A DNA stretch of 34,726 nucleotides from Pseudodesulfovibrio sp. (GCF_028692895.1 NZ_JAQUWN010000008.1:47374-82099), one strand, 5' to 3'. Positions 16,001-24,510 are shown, counted from the first letter of the stretch. Notes: generated by a model from the sequence alone, not told the origin. Numbers and translations are program-made.

Positions 16001-18073
16001 ATGTGGATATCAAGAATAGAGTTGACGAATTTCAAGTCCTATCAGCATCAAAATTTTGGGTTTCCCAAGCCTGATTTGGGTAAAAATGTCGTCCTCATTG
16101 GTGGAATGAATGGATATGGAAAGACGACCCTTTTGGAAGCATTGTATCTTTGCCTTTACGGTAAGGATGCAATGACGCATTTAGCTAGGGCTGGTCTTAA
16201 AATTGATGATGCAAAAGGATATCCTACGTTTTTGGAGCGCGCCTTTAATGGTGAAGCCAGGCGAGAAGGTCGCGATACGATGCTTGTGCGGGTTGTCATT
16301 AATAAAACTCAAAGTAAAGCTATAGACATTACGAGAAAATGGTATTTCCGATCGAATGGCACTTGGGCGGCTGAAGAAGAAGCCATTGTACGAGAAGTCA
16401 AGAAGGATATTCCGGGCACCCCACGAGTAGATGGACGGAATAATTTCCATCTAGCTGACATGTTGGACGACTTCCTTGTGCCAGCGCATATCGCTCCATT
16501 TTTCTTTTTTGACGGAGAAGAGGTAAAAAAACTCGCAGACCAAGGCCGAGTTGAACAGGTCAAGCAGGGCTTGGAAGGTTTACTTGGCGTGGTTTTATTA
16601 AGGACTCTTGCTCAACGGTTGCATAATTTTGAAATCCAAAAAAGACTGGGTGTTAACAACGTCGATGAGAACAAGATTTTGCAGCTGAGTGAAAGTTTAC
16701 AGAATAATGAAACTCAGTTGCAAGAGCTTCGTGACAAGGAAAAAGCTGTCAACAATCGCATCGAAACTCTTAAAGCCCAAAGGGAAACTCTTTTTGAACG
16801 CATCACTTCTGCTGGTGGTGCCTGTAGTGATGTCGCTACCGTAAAAGATTTGGTTGAAGAGAGGGAGCAACTGCGGGGAGAGTTAAGAAGCAAGCAAAAG
16901 GAATTAGAAGAAGCACTTGTGGGGAAGTTACCTTTTCATTTAGTTTCAAAGGACCTCCTTGGTAGTTTCAAGTCTCAACTTGAAGCCGAAACGCGATATT
17001 TTTCTTGGGAAGCTGACAAACGGTCATTAGAACCGAGACGAAATGAATTTGAGAGTGCTTTTCATGAGCAGAGTGATCCTGAGATTGATCCGGCGTTAAC
17101 AAATGAGCAATTGAGGGCTATTGAGTGTCGAATTGAAGCTGCTTGGGCTAGTTTGTTTTACCCACCCCCAGATGATTGTGCTTCTGAAGTAGTACATAGC
17201 TATTTACATGAAACACAAAGAGACGAAGCCTTGTCATTCCTGAATTCCATGTCACTTGGTCAACAGGAAATTCAAGAAAATCTTAATGTGCAACACTCAT
17301 TGTCTCAACGTATTTCCGAATTAGGCCGGAAGATTTCGAAGTTAGAAGGAATTGACCGGGATGGAACCTTAACAACCTTGAAAGAGGAATTGCAGGGTGT
17401 TCAATCTGAGTTGGATCAACTGGTGGACGATTCGCGCGTAGACGATAGGCGATTACATGCGCTGATTAGCCAAGTAAAGGCGCAACGCGCAGAGTATGAA
17501 CGAGAAAAGAAAAAGCTGGATGACTCAAGCCCCATCCGCGCTTTGCTAGAGAAGTCTGAAAGAGTTCGGGTGACAATTGATAAGTTGATCCCAGCTCTCT
17601 TTCCATTAAAAGTCAAAAAATTAGCGAAAGCGATGACAGACGTGTACAGGCAGTTAGCTCATAAGAATCAGGTTGCTAAAATTGAGATTGGCAATGATGG
17701 GAGCACAACGATCTTAGGCAAGTCTGGAAAGAAGATTTCTTTCGACAGGTCCGCTGGTGAAAATCAGATATTTGCAACGGCGTTGATCGCAGGGCTTGCA
17801 GAGGTCTCTGGAGTTAAGGCTCCTATGGTTGTTGATACCCCACTGGGTAGGTTGGACAGTATGCATAGGAGCAATATTCTCGATTTTTGGACTAAAGATA
17901 AGGAGCGTCAGGTGCTGCTCCTTTCACAAGATGAGGAGATTGACCAGGACTTTTACAAACAGATAAAGGACAATGTCAGTAAGACATATCTGTTGGAACA
18001 TATAGATGTCGGCGATGGTATCGGGCGTACAACGGCAATAGAAGACGCATATTTTAATGGGAGCCATCAATGA
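16001..18073 (+). CDS. dndD: DndD, SMC/Rad50-like ATPase of DNA phosphorothioation
   Basis: This 690-residue protein has Walker A GGMNGYGKTT at 34-43 and the family-typical FFFFDGEEVKKLADQG near 167-182. A long coiled-coil middle (~210-560; QLSESLQNNETQLQEL, LVEEREQLRGELRSKQKEL) follows. The C-terminal head has the ABC signature SAGENQ (~583) and Walker B MVVDTPLGRLD (~609). The plan is that of Rad50/RecF-type ATPases. DndD is required for phosphorothioation and may nick or open DNA for sulfur insertion. Its ribosome site is GAGG six bases upstream. Its TGA overlaps the ATG of the DndE-fusion gene (ATGA), so they are translationally coupled. Confidence 0.94.
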   Translation: MWISRIELTNFKSYQHQNFGFPKPDLGKNVVLIGGMNGYGKTTLLEALYLCLYGKDAMTHLARAGLKIDDAKGYPTFLERAFNGEARREGRDTMLVRVVINKTQSKAIDITRKWYFRSNGTWAAEEEAIVREVKKDIPGTPRVDGRNNFHLADMLDDFLVPAHIAPFFFFDGEEVKKLADQGRVEQVKQGLEGLLGVVLLRTLAQRLHNFEIQKRLGVNNVDENKILQLSESLQNNETQLQELRDKEKAVNNRIETLKAQRETLFERITSAGGACSDVATVKDLVEEREQLRGELRSKQKELEEALVGKLPFHLVSKDLLGSFKSQLEAETRYFSWEADKRSLEPRRNEFESAFHEQSDPEIDPALTNEQLRAIECRIEAAWASLFYPPPDDCASEVVHSYLHETQRDEALSFLNSMSLGQQEIQENLNVQHSLSQRISELGRKISKLEGIDRDGTLTTLKEELQGVQSELDQLVDDSRVDDRRLHALISQVKAQRAEYEREKKKLDDSSPIRALLEKSERVRVTIDKLIPALFPLKVKKLAKAMTDVYRQLAHKNQVAKIEIGNDGSTTILGKSGKKISFDRSAGENQIFATALIAGLAEVSGVKAPMVVDTPLGRLDSMHRSNILDFWTKDKERQVLLLSQDEEIDQDFYKQIKDNVSKTYLLEHIDVGDGIGRTTAIEDAYFNGSHQ

Positions 18074-19608
18074 GCGAGTTGTCAATCCAGCAAGTGCTTG
18101 GGTCTCGATATAGGACGAGTCGAGCGGCCGACAAGACAACTGTTATGATGATGGAGCTCCTTGGTCTGTCAACGAAAGCAAGTATTGCTCGGCTAGCCAT
18201 TAGTCGCTCACTATCCATGGGCAAACTGCCTGATGAGAAGATTGATGCCAAAGGGCTCGAAGTTCCGGCCTCTTCAATGTTCAGTAAGGAAGATGTGGCA
18301 GTTTGGATTGGCATGTGTGTGACCCATTCTCGTATGTATGGCGATAACCCCGTTACAGATATGGAGTCCTTTCGGACTGTGATTCGTCAGCATTGGCATA
18401 GGGGCGTTGAACTTTTAAGAGAAGACTGGGCTGCTTGTAGCGAAGACTACGATAGGTTTTTAGAAACTCTCATAAATAGACGAGCTGATCTTCCTGAATT
18501 TGCCGAACCGAATGGAAGTAATAGTGAGTCTACGAGTGGCGATCCCGAACCCCACTCTCCTATGGATATCTCCGAACAACTTGTTGCTGCGCTTGCTGAT
18601 ATAGCTGTGACAGCTGAGATAAAGGAAGCGATTCATGGTCCAAGGGTCTCTAGATACAAAGTCTTTCTGCCGAATATTAACTTGGTCGACAAGCTCCGTA
18701 AGGGGTTAGAACGGCTTAGTTTGGTTTTGGGATTGCAAGAAGGGCTGCCGACTCTGAGTCGTGGAGATGCTTCAAAAACGGTTTATTTAGACATCCCTCG
18801 TGAGAAAAGTTCATGGCAATCCTGTGGCTTTTCACAGTTGCAGGAGTGGGTGACTGTGGGAGAAAAAGCCACCGAAGAGCTACGGGTTTTTCCTGGGGTA
18901 GATATTATGGGGAAACCTTTCTCTTTCGACTTGGCTAAAGCACCCCACCTCTTGGTCGGTGGAGCTACCGGACAGGGAAAAAGTGTTTGCTTGCACGCTC
19001 TTATTATCTCGTTGATGATGCAACACTCGCCGCAAACGATGAAGTTGGCACTCGTCGACCCTAAGCAGGTTGAATTTTCCGTCTATAGGGACTCAAACTT
19101 TTTATATAATGGGCAAGTCGCTGTTGGAGTAGAAGAGGCTCGCAATTTTATTCATAGTTTAGTGGCTGAGATGGACCTTCGTTACGAGTTGTTCAATGAT
19201 CTAAATGTGACAAATATCCAAGAGGCTCGTCAGAAGAAAGTCGATATTGAATACATAGTCGTTTTCATAGAAGAATTGGCTGATTTGATCATACAAGATC
19301 GAGAGATTGAAGAACAACTTGTCCGTTTGGCACAACTCGCTAGAGCTGCTGGTATCCATCTTGTCCTCGCTACGCAACGCCCTGATTCTAAGACGTTTAG
19401 CGGTTTGATCAGGAGCAACATTCCCGCAAGAATTGCACTCACTGTTCAGAAGGGAGCGGAGTCAAAGATAATTCTTGATGAAAATGGGGCAGAGCATTTA
19501 TTGGGTGCTGGGGATATGTTGGTCAAGACGACGGGGAAGCAAGCGACGCGTGTGCATGGGGTTTATGTGACACGGAATGATGTCGAGTCTTTTTTGAAGG
19601 GGAAGTAA
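18070..19608 (+). CDS. dndE: DndEi: DndE domain fused to FtsK-type DNA motor
   Basis: Residues ~1-115 match DndE (STKASIARLAISRSLSMG, KGLEVPASSMF), the small protein that binds nicked DNA in phosphorothioation. A linker (~145-165) leads into an FtsK/SpoIIIE-like motor: GPRVSRYKVFLP (~190), Walker A GATGQGKS (298-305), Walker B region VVFIEELADL, and ATQRPDSKTFSGLIRSNIPA (435-454). This matches DndEi, described from Riemerella anatipestifer, where the extra domain is a DNA helicase needed for modification. Canonical DndE has only about 110-130 residues; here there are 512. The residue before the catalytic Glu in Walker B is Glu (E401) rather than Asp. No gamma domain is present. It is the last gene of the operon. 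The next gene is convergent. Confidence 0.92.
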   Translation: MSELSIQQVLGSRYRTSRAADKTTVMMMELLGLSTKASIARLAISRSLSMGKLPDEKIDAKGLEVPASSMFSKEDVAVWIGMCVTHSRMYGDNPVTDMESFRTVIRQHWHRGVELLREDWAACSEDYDRFLETLINRRADLPEFAEPNGSNSESTSGDPEPHSPMDISEQLVAALADIAVTAEIKEAIHGPRVSRYKVFLPNINLVDKLRKGLERLSLVLGLQEGLPTLSRGDASKTVYLDIPREKSSWQSCGFSQLQEWVTVGEKATEELRVFPGVDIMGKPFSFDLAKAPHLLVGGATGQGKSVCLHALIISLMMQHSPQTMKLALVDPKQVEFSVYRDSNFLYNGQVAVGVEEARNFIHSLVAEMDLRYELFNDLNVTNIQEARQKKVDIEYIVVFIEELADLIIQDREIEEQLVRLAQLARAAGIHLVLATQRPDSKTFSGLIRSNIPARIALTVQKGAESKIILDENGAEHLLGAGDMLVKTTGKQATRVHGVYVTRNDVESFLKGK

Positions 19609-19640
19609 CCGGCCAATAGAGGCTCATAAACCAAAGTTCC

Positions 19641-20369
19641 TTATTGTCGATCACGCCAATCTAGGTGTTTGTTAATCAAACGGCCTACCTCAAAAATTGA
19701 TGCGATACTCACATCCCGAACTCGGTTAATAACCTGATCGTCTAGTGTGCGTCGGTAGAAGCGTCCATCACAATAAACGTGATCGTAGAGCGATGACATG
19801 TCGACGGCTTTGTAGTTTGGAATAGAGCCAATCCCTTCAATTATACCAACTGTCAGCGAATGGTTACCGCTGTATACCCAGCCTATTCCCATCGGCATCC
19901 AGAATTCAATGCTGTGGTTTGAGTCTGCCTGCCAGTCTCTTTTGCCTTCTTCAATGCCAATGTATTGGAAGCACTTGCAGCTACGATGTTCATTCCAAGG
20001 CCATGGGAGAATGATATCATATCCGTTTTCAAGAGGTCTTGTGGGAGCATATTCCTTCAAATAGTCGTACCCATTTTCACCGTTTGGTCCGATTTGGGAC
20101 CATTGGTCAAAGAGCATAACGTTGGGTTGTCCCCGCAAGCCTTCCCTTTCTTCTCTTTCGTGCCATTGATTAATGAGCCGCGCTTGAGCTTGTCTTCCGA
20201 ATATTTTGCTTAGTTTTGGAAGTTGTTCTGGGTAGTACCGACGGTATTCCTCTGCGAGCCTCATGTTCGCATGGAATTTTTTTTCATTGTCTTTGACCCA
20301 GCAGTTGTAGGCAATCTTGCGTTTATAATTTTCAATTAGTTCTGAAAACAAACCTGTGAGTCCTTTCAT
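19641..20369 (-). CDS. 242-residue hypothetical protein next to Fic-like gene
   Basis: I do not recognise a family. The protein is aromatic- and charge-rich, with many Tyr/Trp (EYRRYYPEQLPKL, PWPWNEHRSCKC, IEFWMPMGIGWVYSG, MSSLYDHVYCDGRFYRR). It has no signal peptide or membrane segment. The middle looks beta-rich and could be an enzyme or binding domain. It lies 24 bases after the Fic-like gene on the same strand and converges on dndEi. The first ATG has no Shine-Dalgarno; a TTG at codon 7 preceded by AAAGGA is an alternative start. It might be a partner or antidote of the Fic-like protein, or part of the defence cargo, on position alone. Confidence 0.65.
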   Translation of the reverse strand: MKGLTGLFSELIENYKRKIAYNCWVKDNEKKFHANMRLAEEYRRYYPEQLPKLSKIFGRQAQARLINQWHEREEREGLRGQPNVMLFDQWSQIGPNGENGYDYLKEYAPTRPLENGYDIILPWPWNEHRSCKCFQYIGIEEGKRDWQADSNHSIEFWMPMGIGWVYSGNHSLTVGIIEGIGSIPNYKAVDMSSLYDHVYCDGRFYRRTLDDQVINRVRDVSIASIFEVGRLINKHLDWRDRQ

Positions 20370-20393
20370 GCGAGGGGAGAGCGGGAATGTGTC

Positions 20394-21056
20394 TTACTCA
20401 AATCGCTTGTACATATCCTCATGGCATTGTTTCAGAAATGTCATCATTTCAGAATGATCGCCGCTCTCGTAGAATTTGATTATTCCAGTGTTGTACTCAG
20501 TCAGCCTCTTGGCCGGGACCGACAATGGGGGATAGCCATTGCTCATCAAGTGCCCGTTAAGCATCAGTAGGCCAGTTCGTTTGTTCCCATCGTAAAAGAA
20601 CTGGTTGCGAGCAAAGTCCAAGTGCAGCCTGTATGCCTGTTCTCGGATATCTTCGAGCTCTAGGATGTCCTCAATGGTGGCAGCAAAAATATCATCTAAT
20701 TCGTCTGCTTTGGGAGGCCTGTACTCAGTGCCAGCAATACTTACTTGCCCTGAACGGAATTGGCCGACTTCAAGGGCTTCGTCTTTGGCGATCACTTCCT
20801 GAATCGAACAGGCCACTTTTTTGGAGACGGCGAAGGTATCTGTTTTTACCAACTCGATAAGCTTCTCCCAACCAAGGATTTGCTGCTTGAGTTTTGCTTC
20901 GTCTGTGACCTTATGGCCGCCCACGGTAATGCCCTGAATGTATGTTTGTACCTCTGGCATGGTAAAGGGCATTCCTTCGAGGCTTTGAACATCAAAGACG
21001 AGTTCGGCAAATACCTTTTGGGCTATGAACAGGGCTTTCTTTTTGTCTTGTTTCAT
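20394..21056 (-). CDS. Fic-domain protein with altered catalytic motif
   Basis: The 220-residue protein has a Fic fold, with RLHLDFARNQFFYDGNKRTG (~143-162) at the place of the HxFx(D/E)GNxR loop, followed by LLMLNGHLMSNGYPPLSVP. Fic enzymes transfer AMP or other phosphate groups to target proteins. The anion-binding DGNKR part is kept, but the catalytic His is apparently Gln (QFFYDGNKR). It may therefore be inactive as an AMP transferase, use other chemistry, or belong to a naturally His-less subgroup. Upstream on the reverse strand TTGACT could be a -35. It is followed by the unknown gene at 19641-20369. Confidence 0.8.
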   Translation of the reverse strand: MKQDKKKALFIAQKVFAELVFDVQSLEGMPFTMPEVQTYIQGITVGGHKVTDEAKLKQQILGWEKLIELVKTDTFAVSKKVACSIQEVIAKDEALEVGQFRSGQVSIAGTEYRPPKADELDDIFAATIEDILELEDIREQAYRLHLDFARNQFFYDGNKRTGLLMLNGHLMSNGYPPLSVPAKRLTEYNTGIIKFYESGDHSEMMTFLKQCHEDMYKRFE

Positions 21057-21160
21057 GGCTTCTTATTGTCCCGAATTGAAGAAAGAGTCAATTTGTTCGC
21101 AGGAGGTTGTGTTGAATGATGGGCTGGATTTCACTGAATCGCTTTACCTCCCACGAGCAA

Positions 21161-21421
21161 TCAACTTCCACCCGTAGAGGCCCGACTTTCGCGCTTTTCA
21201 GTTCCTGCAAGGGAAAAGTAGCCCCACTCGGCATTCTGCATGTCTCCGTTGAGGATGGCATAGCCGAAGAAGATGTCCTCTCCGTCGAACTCGGCTGCGT
21301 ACCAGTGGGAGTTGTCTATGAAGAAGTGGTGGTAGATAAGCTTCTCTTCTGCCGGGATGTTTTCTGTCGCGTATAAGCGGGGAATCCTGCCTTGTCTCTC
21401 GTCCTTGTAGTCGGATGTCAT
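21161..21421 (-). CDS. DUF2958-like protein (86 residues)
   Basis: The pattern IPRLYATENI, EEKLIYHHFF, WYAAEFDGEDIFFGYAILNGD and AEWGYFSLA matches DUF2958, a short cytoplasmic protein common on plasmids and integrative elements and of unknown biochemical role. AGAGG at suitable distance supports the start. The C-terminus (GTEKRESRASTGGS) is short and polar, and the usual final segment after YFSL is brief. It is a single gene between the Fic gene and mucR. Confidence 0.75.
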   Translation of the reverse strand: MTSDYKDERQGRIPRLYATENIPAEEKLIYHHFFIDNSHWYAAEFDGEDIFFGYAILNGDMQNAEWGYFSLAGTEKRESRASTGGS

Positions 21422-21550
21422 CGTTTCGACCTCTCGTGTGGCTTGTAGGAACTTCTTGTCGAAAATCCATATGGTTTATCAGTCTCGTAGTTGCGTGGCC
21501 TCGTCGGGCCTCTACGATGGTGTAGCCTTGATCTCTCGCTGAAAGATGAA

Positions 21551-21574
21551 AGGCCCATCCTTTCGGACGGGCCT
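21551..21574 (-). terminator. terminator of the mucR-like gene
   Basis: AGGCCCATCC (21551-21560) and GGACGGGCCT (21565-21574) form a stem with one mismatch and a 4-base loop, 21 bases after the stop codon. On the reverse strand it is followed by TTCATCTTTC. Confidence 0.75.
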
Positions 21575-21595
21575 CTGCGATCATGGTGATATGAT

Positions 21596-22012
21596 CTACT
21601 TGGTTTCGGGTTTCTTGGCCGGGGCCTTCTTGGGCTTGGTTTTCTTCCATAACTCCATGTTCTTCATGCGCTCGGAACGTGCCTTGGCCGTATCCCGGCA
21701 GGAAAGCGGCTGGCTCTTGGGGTATCCCCACTTCGTCTTGTATTCGGCGGGCGTCAGGCCGTGGCTTTCCAGGTGCCGCTTGGTGATGGTCTTGAACGTC
21801 TTGCCGCATTCGACGCAGGTGATCGTCTTCTTCCTGATGGCCTTCCTGGGATCGACCGTCGGTTCCTGCGCCTTGTCTCCGATCTCGCCGGTGGCAATCC
21901 CGGTGAGGCCCATGTTCACTTCCTTGACCATCGAGATCATGCTTTCGGCGGTCATTTCATGAACACCGGCCTGCGCCTCGACCATCTTCATCGCCTGTTC
22001 CATGCAATCCAT
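21596..22012 (-). CDS. Ros/MucR-type zinc-finger regulator
   Basis: The 138-residue protein has a single Ros/MucR C2H2-type finger: CVECGKTFKTITKRHLESH (C-x2-C-x10-H-x3-H, one residue longer than the common x9 spacing), then GLTPAEYKTKWG and a Lys-rich tail (KKTKPKKAPAKKPETK). MucR proteins are nucleoid-associated repressors that bind AT-rich DNA and often silence acquired genes, surface polysaccharide and motility genes. I start it at 22012, where AAGGAG stands 7 bases before the ATG, rather than 45 bases upstream. Carried on an element next to AT-rich cargo (the lipase) it may keep that cargo silent or alter host expression. Confidence 0.88.
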   Translation of the reverse strand: MDCMEQAMKMVEAQAGVHEMTAESMISMVKEVNMGLTGIATGEIGDKAQEPTVDPRKAIRKKTITCVECGKTFKTITKRHLESHGLTPAEYKTKWGYPKSQPLSCRDTAKARSERMKNMELWKKTKPKKAPAKKPETK

Positions 22013-22223
22013 GATTTTTGCTCCTTGTTGTCCATTAAATTCATTGTTGTTCCGCAAATTCAGAAGGATACAGTCGTCCTATTCTGCCTTTATACGGCGA
22101 GTTGGCGCATGTACACGGATTTTTGTCTGGCGTTGATTTATGTGGCTCGACAATTTTAAACTCTTTCCATATATTTATTACTGTGTTTTTATTCTAACGT
22201 GAGTGAGAGGAGGGTGGAACTCT

Positions 22224-23153
22224 GTGAAAGAAGTGATAAATGTTCAAAAAATGGCAGGTAAAGTCGGGGATTGGGGTGATGCGAATTTCTCTTGGGAAAA
22301 AGCCCTGGTAGCGGCAGAAGTTGCAAGACTTGCCTACCTCCATATCCCACAATTCGAATTAAAAAACGCAAACCGTGTGAATTTGATTCCCTGTGCAGGC
22401 TATCGAAGCACGGTTAAGGTCTCCGGTGTTACCAATATCAGATCTATTTCAAATGCTAATGAGATGGTGTTTGTTGTAGAAAGCGCTTTAGTTGTTGCAG
22501 TTGTTGTCCATGTTGGATCCGTAGATTTTATATCCCTGAGAGGGACGCAGAAATTGTACGATTGGTTTGTGAATCTTAATATTTTAAAATCAAATCCATC
22601 TTATAAAAAGAATATGACTGTTTATTTTCATGGCGGATTCTACAAAGCAATTATTGGTTGTTTAGGTCAAATTGCAACAGAAGTTGATAGGCGTTTTGGC
22701 GGTAATAATCCAATTTATGTGACAGGACATTCTCTTGGTGGTGCTCTTGCCGCTATTCTGCATGCATTGTGTGATGAACGACGCTATATGAAATGTGGTT
22801 GTGATATGGATTATTTCTTGGGATTTTATATTGATAGGATGTTTTCAACAGAATCATGTTATACATTTGGTATGCCTAGGTATGGTAACTTAAAAGCTGT
22901 ATTGTATTTTAGGAACCCATTCCATATATTCAATGAATACGATATTGTTCCATCTGTTCCACCTCGTAAGTTTGGTTATTCAGACTGTTTTAATGAAAAA
23001 TGTTTATCTGCAGATGGGCATGTGAATGAAAATATAGTGAGAAGAGGGTCATTCAAAAAATTTATTTATAAATTGGCAACGATGAAGGGATTTGCTGAAC
23101 ATGACATTGAACTTTATATAGATCGAGTTGGAAAAGCTGTTGTTGGAGCATGA
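22224..23153 (+). CDS. class 3 lipase-like alpha/beta hydrolase
   Basis: The 309-residue protein has the nucleophile elbow VTGHSLGGALAAIL with S170. The downstream FNEYDIVPSVPP supplies the catalytic Asp, and HDIELYI near the end a catalytic His; this is the fold and order of class 3 (fungal-type) lipases. FISLRGTQKLYDWFVNL is the family-typical oxyanion-region strand. Substrate is unknown (lipid or phospholipid esters). No signal peptide is visible, so it would be cytoplasmic or released by lysis. The start is the GTG at 22224 behind AGGAGGG. Its DNA is clearly richer in AT than its neighbours, suggesting separate acquisition. An adjacent mucR-like gene could silence it. Confidence 0.85.
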   Translation: MKEVINVQKMAGKVGDWGDANFSWEKALVAAEVARLAYLHIPQFELKNANRVNLIPCAGYRSTVKVSGVTNIRSISNANEMVFVVESALVVAVVVHVGSVDFISLRGTQKLYDWFVNLNILKSNPSYKKNMTVYFHGGFYKAIIGCLGQIATEVDRRFGGNNPIYVTGHSLGGALAAILHALCDERRYMKCGCDMDYFLGFYIDRMFSTESCYTFGMPRYGNLKAVLYFRNPFHIFNEYDIVPSVPPRKFGYSDCFNEKCLSADGHVNENIVRRGSFKKFIYKLATMKGFAEHDIELYIDRVGKAVVGA

Positions 23154-23210
23154 GAACTGACTACCACAAGATTAAAGTGTCAACTTTGTACACCGTTTCC
23201 TGAACAAGAA

Positions 23211-23235
23211 AAGCCCATCCGCAGGGGATGGGCTT
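23211..23235. terminator. bidirectional terminator between lipase and lipoprotein genes
   Basis: AAGCCCATCC (23211-23220) and GGATGGGCTT (23226-23235) pair perfectly around a 5-base loop. It lies between convergent genes; on the reverse strand TTCTTG follows. Confidence 0.8.
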
Positions 23236-23287
23236 AGGGAGAGGTTGCTTAGGGAGTTCTCAATTCCCAAGCTTCCAACGTTTGGTC

Positions 23288-23686
23288 TTAGTTCTTGTAA
23301 TTGGCCTTCATGGCCCGCATCCATTCGGGGTTGACCTGGGCCAGCACACCGTCGAACTTGCCGTTGGCTTCCACGATCAGTTTGTTGAGGTCGTAGAATT
23401 CGGTCATGTCCTCGGTGGGTACTTCGGTGCGGGCTTCGACCTCCTCCTGGATGGCCAGCAGGAATTCCCTGCCTCCTTTCAGCTGGCCGATGTTGCAGTC
23501 CAGTTCGGCGTACAGCTTATGTTCCCCCGTATTCATCATGTGCGCCGCCTTGGGGGCGAGCGGTGCCGATTGTTGTGAGCAGATAGTGCTCGGATCGAAG
23601 GCGGGAGTTTTGCTCGAACATCCGTAGAAAGTAGCGGTCATCAGGAGGATGCCCAGAAATGCCGGGATGTAGTTTTTGATCTTCAT
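23288..23686 (-). CDS. putative small lipoprotein (132 residues)
   Basis: The product starts MKIKNYIPAFLGILLM and has a lipobox-like site ending in TFYGC (Cys ~24), so it should be exported, lipidated and anchored in a membrane. The mature part is mostly helical and acidic (EEVEARTEVPTEDMTEFY). No family is recognised. I start it at 23686, where AAGGA precedes the ATG, rather than 45 bases further up. It is divergent from the XRE-type regulator gene; a surface lipoprotein next to a repressor recalls lysogenic-conversion genes that change surface or superinfection behaviour, which is inference only. Confidence 0.7.
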   Translation of the reverse strand: MKIKNYIPAFLGILLMTATFYGCSSKTPAFDPSTICSQQSAPLAPKAAHMMNTGEHKLYAELDCNIGQLKGGREFLLAIQEEVEARTEVPTEDMTEFYDLNKLIVEANGKFDGVLAQVNPEWMRAMKANYKN

Positions 23687-23849
23687 GGGAGTTCCTTGAG
23701 TGTGCGGGTTGGTTTCTAGGGTGATAGTCACTTTGATGTTCTTGAGCAGCTATTTTTCGAACATATAATTCGTATTTTTGTGCTTGTAAACACTTATAAA
23801 AGGTTTTGTTCGCATGTTTGCCACCTATAATTATAATTTGGAGGTGGAT
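23687..23849. promoter_or_regulatory. divergent promoter region, lipoprotein/XRE regulator
   Basis: The 163 bases between the divergent genes are AT-rich and must hold both promoters. I see no obvious long operator palindrome. Confidence 0.4.
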
Positions 23850-24185
23850 ATGTCGGATTTGACGAAGCGTGTAGGCGACATGATCAAGTCGCGTCGAAAG
23901 GGTAAGAATATGAGCCAGGCCCAACTCGCCGAGAAAGTTGGTATGAGTACCAAATACTTAGGCGAGGTGGAGAGAGGAGAGGGGAATATCTCCATTGAGA
24001 AGCTGGAGCGGGTCAGTATCGCCTTGGATTCATCCCTTGGAGAGATGTTCGACAACTCGCATAAGGCCGGTCGGGAACTCCTTACGGCAGAAATTCGCGA
24101 CATGGTCTACAAGGCCAACAAGAAAGATGTCGAGCTTATTTATAAGATCGTGAAGAGCGTTATTGAAAGAAAATTCAAGCAGTAA
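23850..24185 (+). CDS. XRE-family helix-turn-helix regulator
   Basis: The 111-residue protein has a Cro/CI-type HTH at ~5-62: VGDMIKSRRKGKNMSQAQLA, EKVGMSTKYLGEVERGEG and SIEKLERVSIALDSSLGEMF. A C-terminal helical extension (ELLTAEIRDMVYKANKKDVE) probably allows dimerization. Its size and position, divergent from another gene and upstream of the replication module, suit a repressor of element B. The start is fixed by GGAGG 7 bases before the ATG; an upstream in-frame ATG at 23814 is less likely. Confidence 0.88.
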   Translation: MSDLTKRVGDMIKSRRKGKNMSQAQLAEKVGMSTKYLGEVERGEGNISIEKLERVSIALDSSLGEMFDNSHKAGRELLTAEIRDMVYKANKKDVELIYKIVKSVIERKFKQ

Positions 24186-24339
24186 CATTCGAGGGGCGAC
24201 CGTCCTGCTTGCGGTCTTGTCAGTTCCCCACTCCTTTTGATCTGCCTTTCCGAATCGTTAATCGGGTAAGCCCCTAGTCCCCCGGCTATTCCTTATAAAT
24301 AGATGTGAAAGGCTTACGGCCTTTATATAAGGAGGGACT

Positions 24340-24510
24340 GTGGAACATGGATTGATCGACAAATATCTTGGCGGGGAATCGGTACTGCCCGAGCAGACAG
24401 GCAGTGAGTTTTTGGAGAGCTTGTTCAATGGCGACGATGGTCAAACGGAAATCTTGAGCAAGGTGAAGCGTGTGGTCGGCAGCTACCGGCCAAGCCGGGA
24501 CTGCCGTTGA
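24340..24510 (+). CDS. 56-residue hypothetical protein
   Basis: This short gene starts with GTG behind GGAGGG at good spacing and ends at TGA 24508-24510. The product (EHGLIDKYLGGESVLPEQ, then FLESLFNGDDGQTEILSKVK) is acidic and looks helical. No family is recognised. Upstream is an AAAGGC/GCCTTT hairpin (about 24308-24324) and a TATAAA tract that could be the -10. It lies between the XRE regulator and the convergent replication genes, where phage-like elements often keep small early genes. Confidence 0.55.
   Translation: MEHGLIDKYLGGESVLPEQTGSEFLESLFNGDDGQTEILSKVKRVVGSYRPSRDCR

Noticed and set aside
18070-19608. Stand-alone FtsK/HerA conjugation or translocation protein
   Set aside because: The N-terminus is clearly a DndE domain and the gene overlaps dndD by ATGA, so it belongs to the phosphorothioation operon.
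21198-21809. 203-codon reverse-strand frame
   Set aside because: It runs across the DUF2958 gene, the mucR terminator and part of mucR in another frame; Arg/Gln-rich shadow.
23406-23627. Plus-strand frame over the lipoprotein gene
   Set aside because: Shadow frame; the reverse strand has a lipobox protein with a ribosome site.
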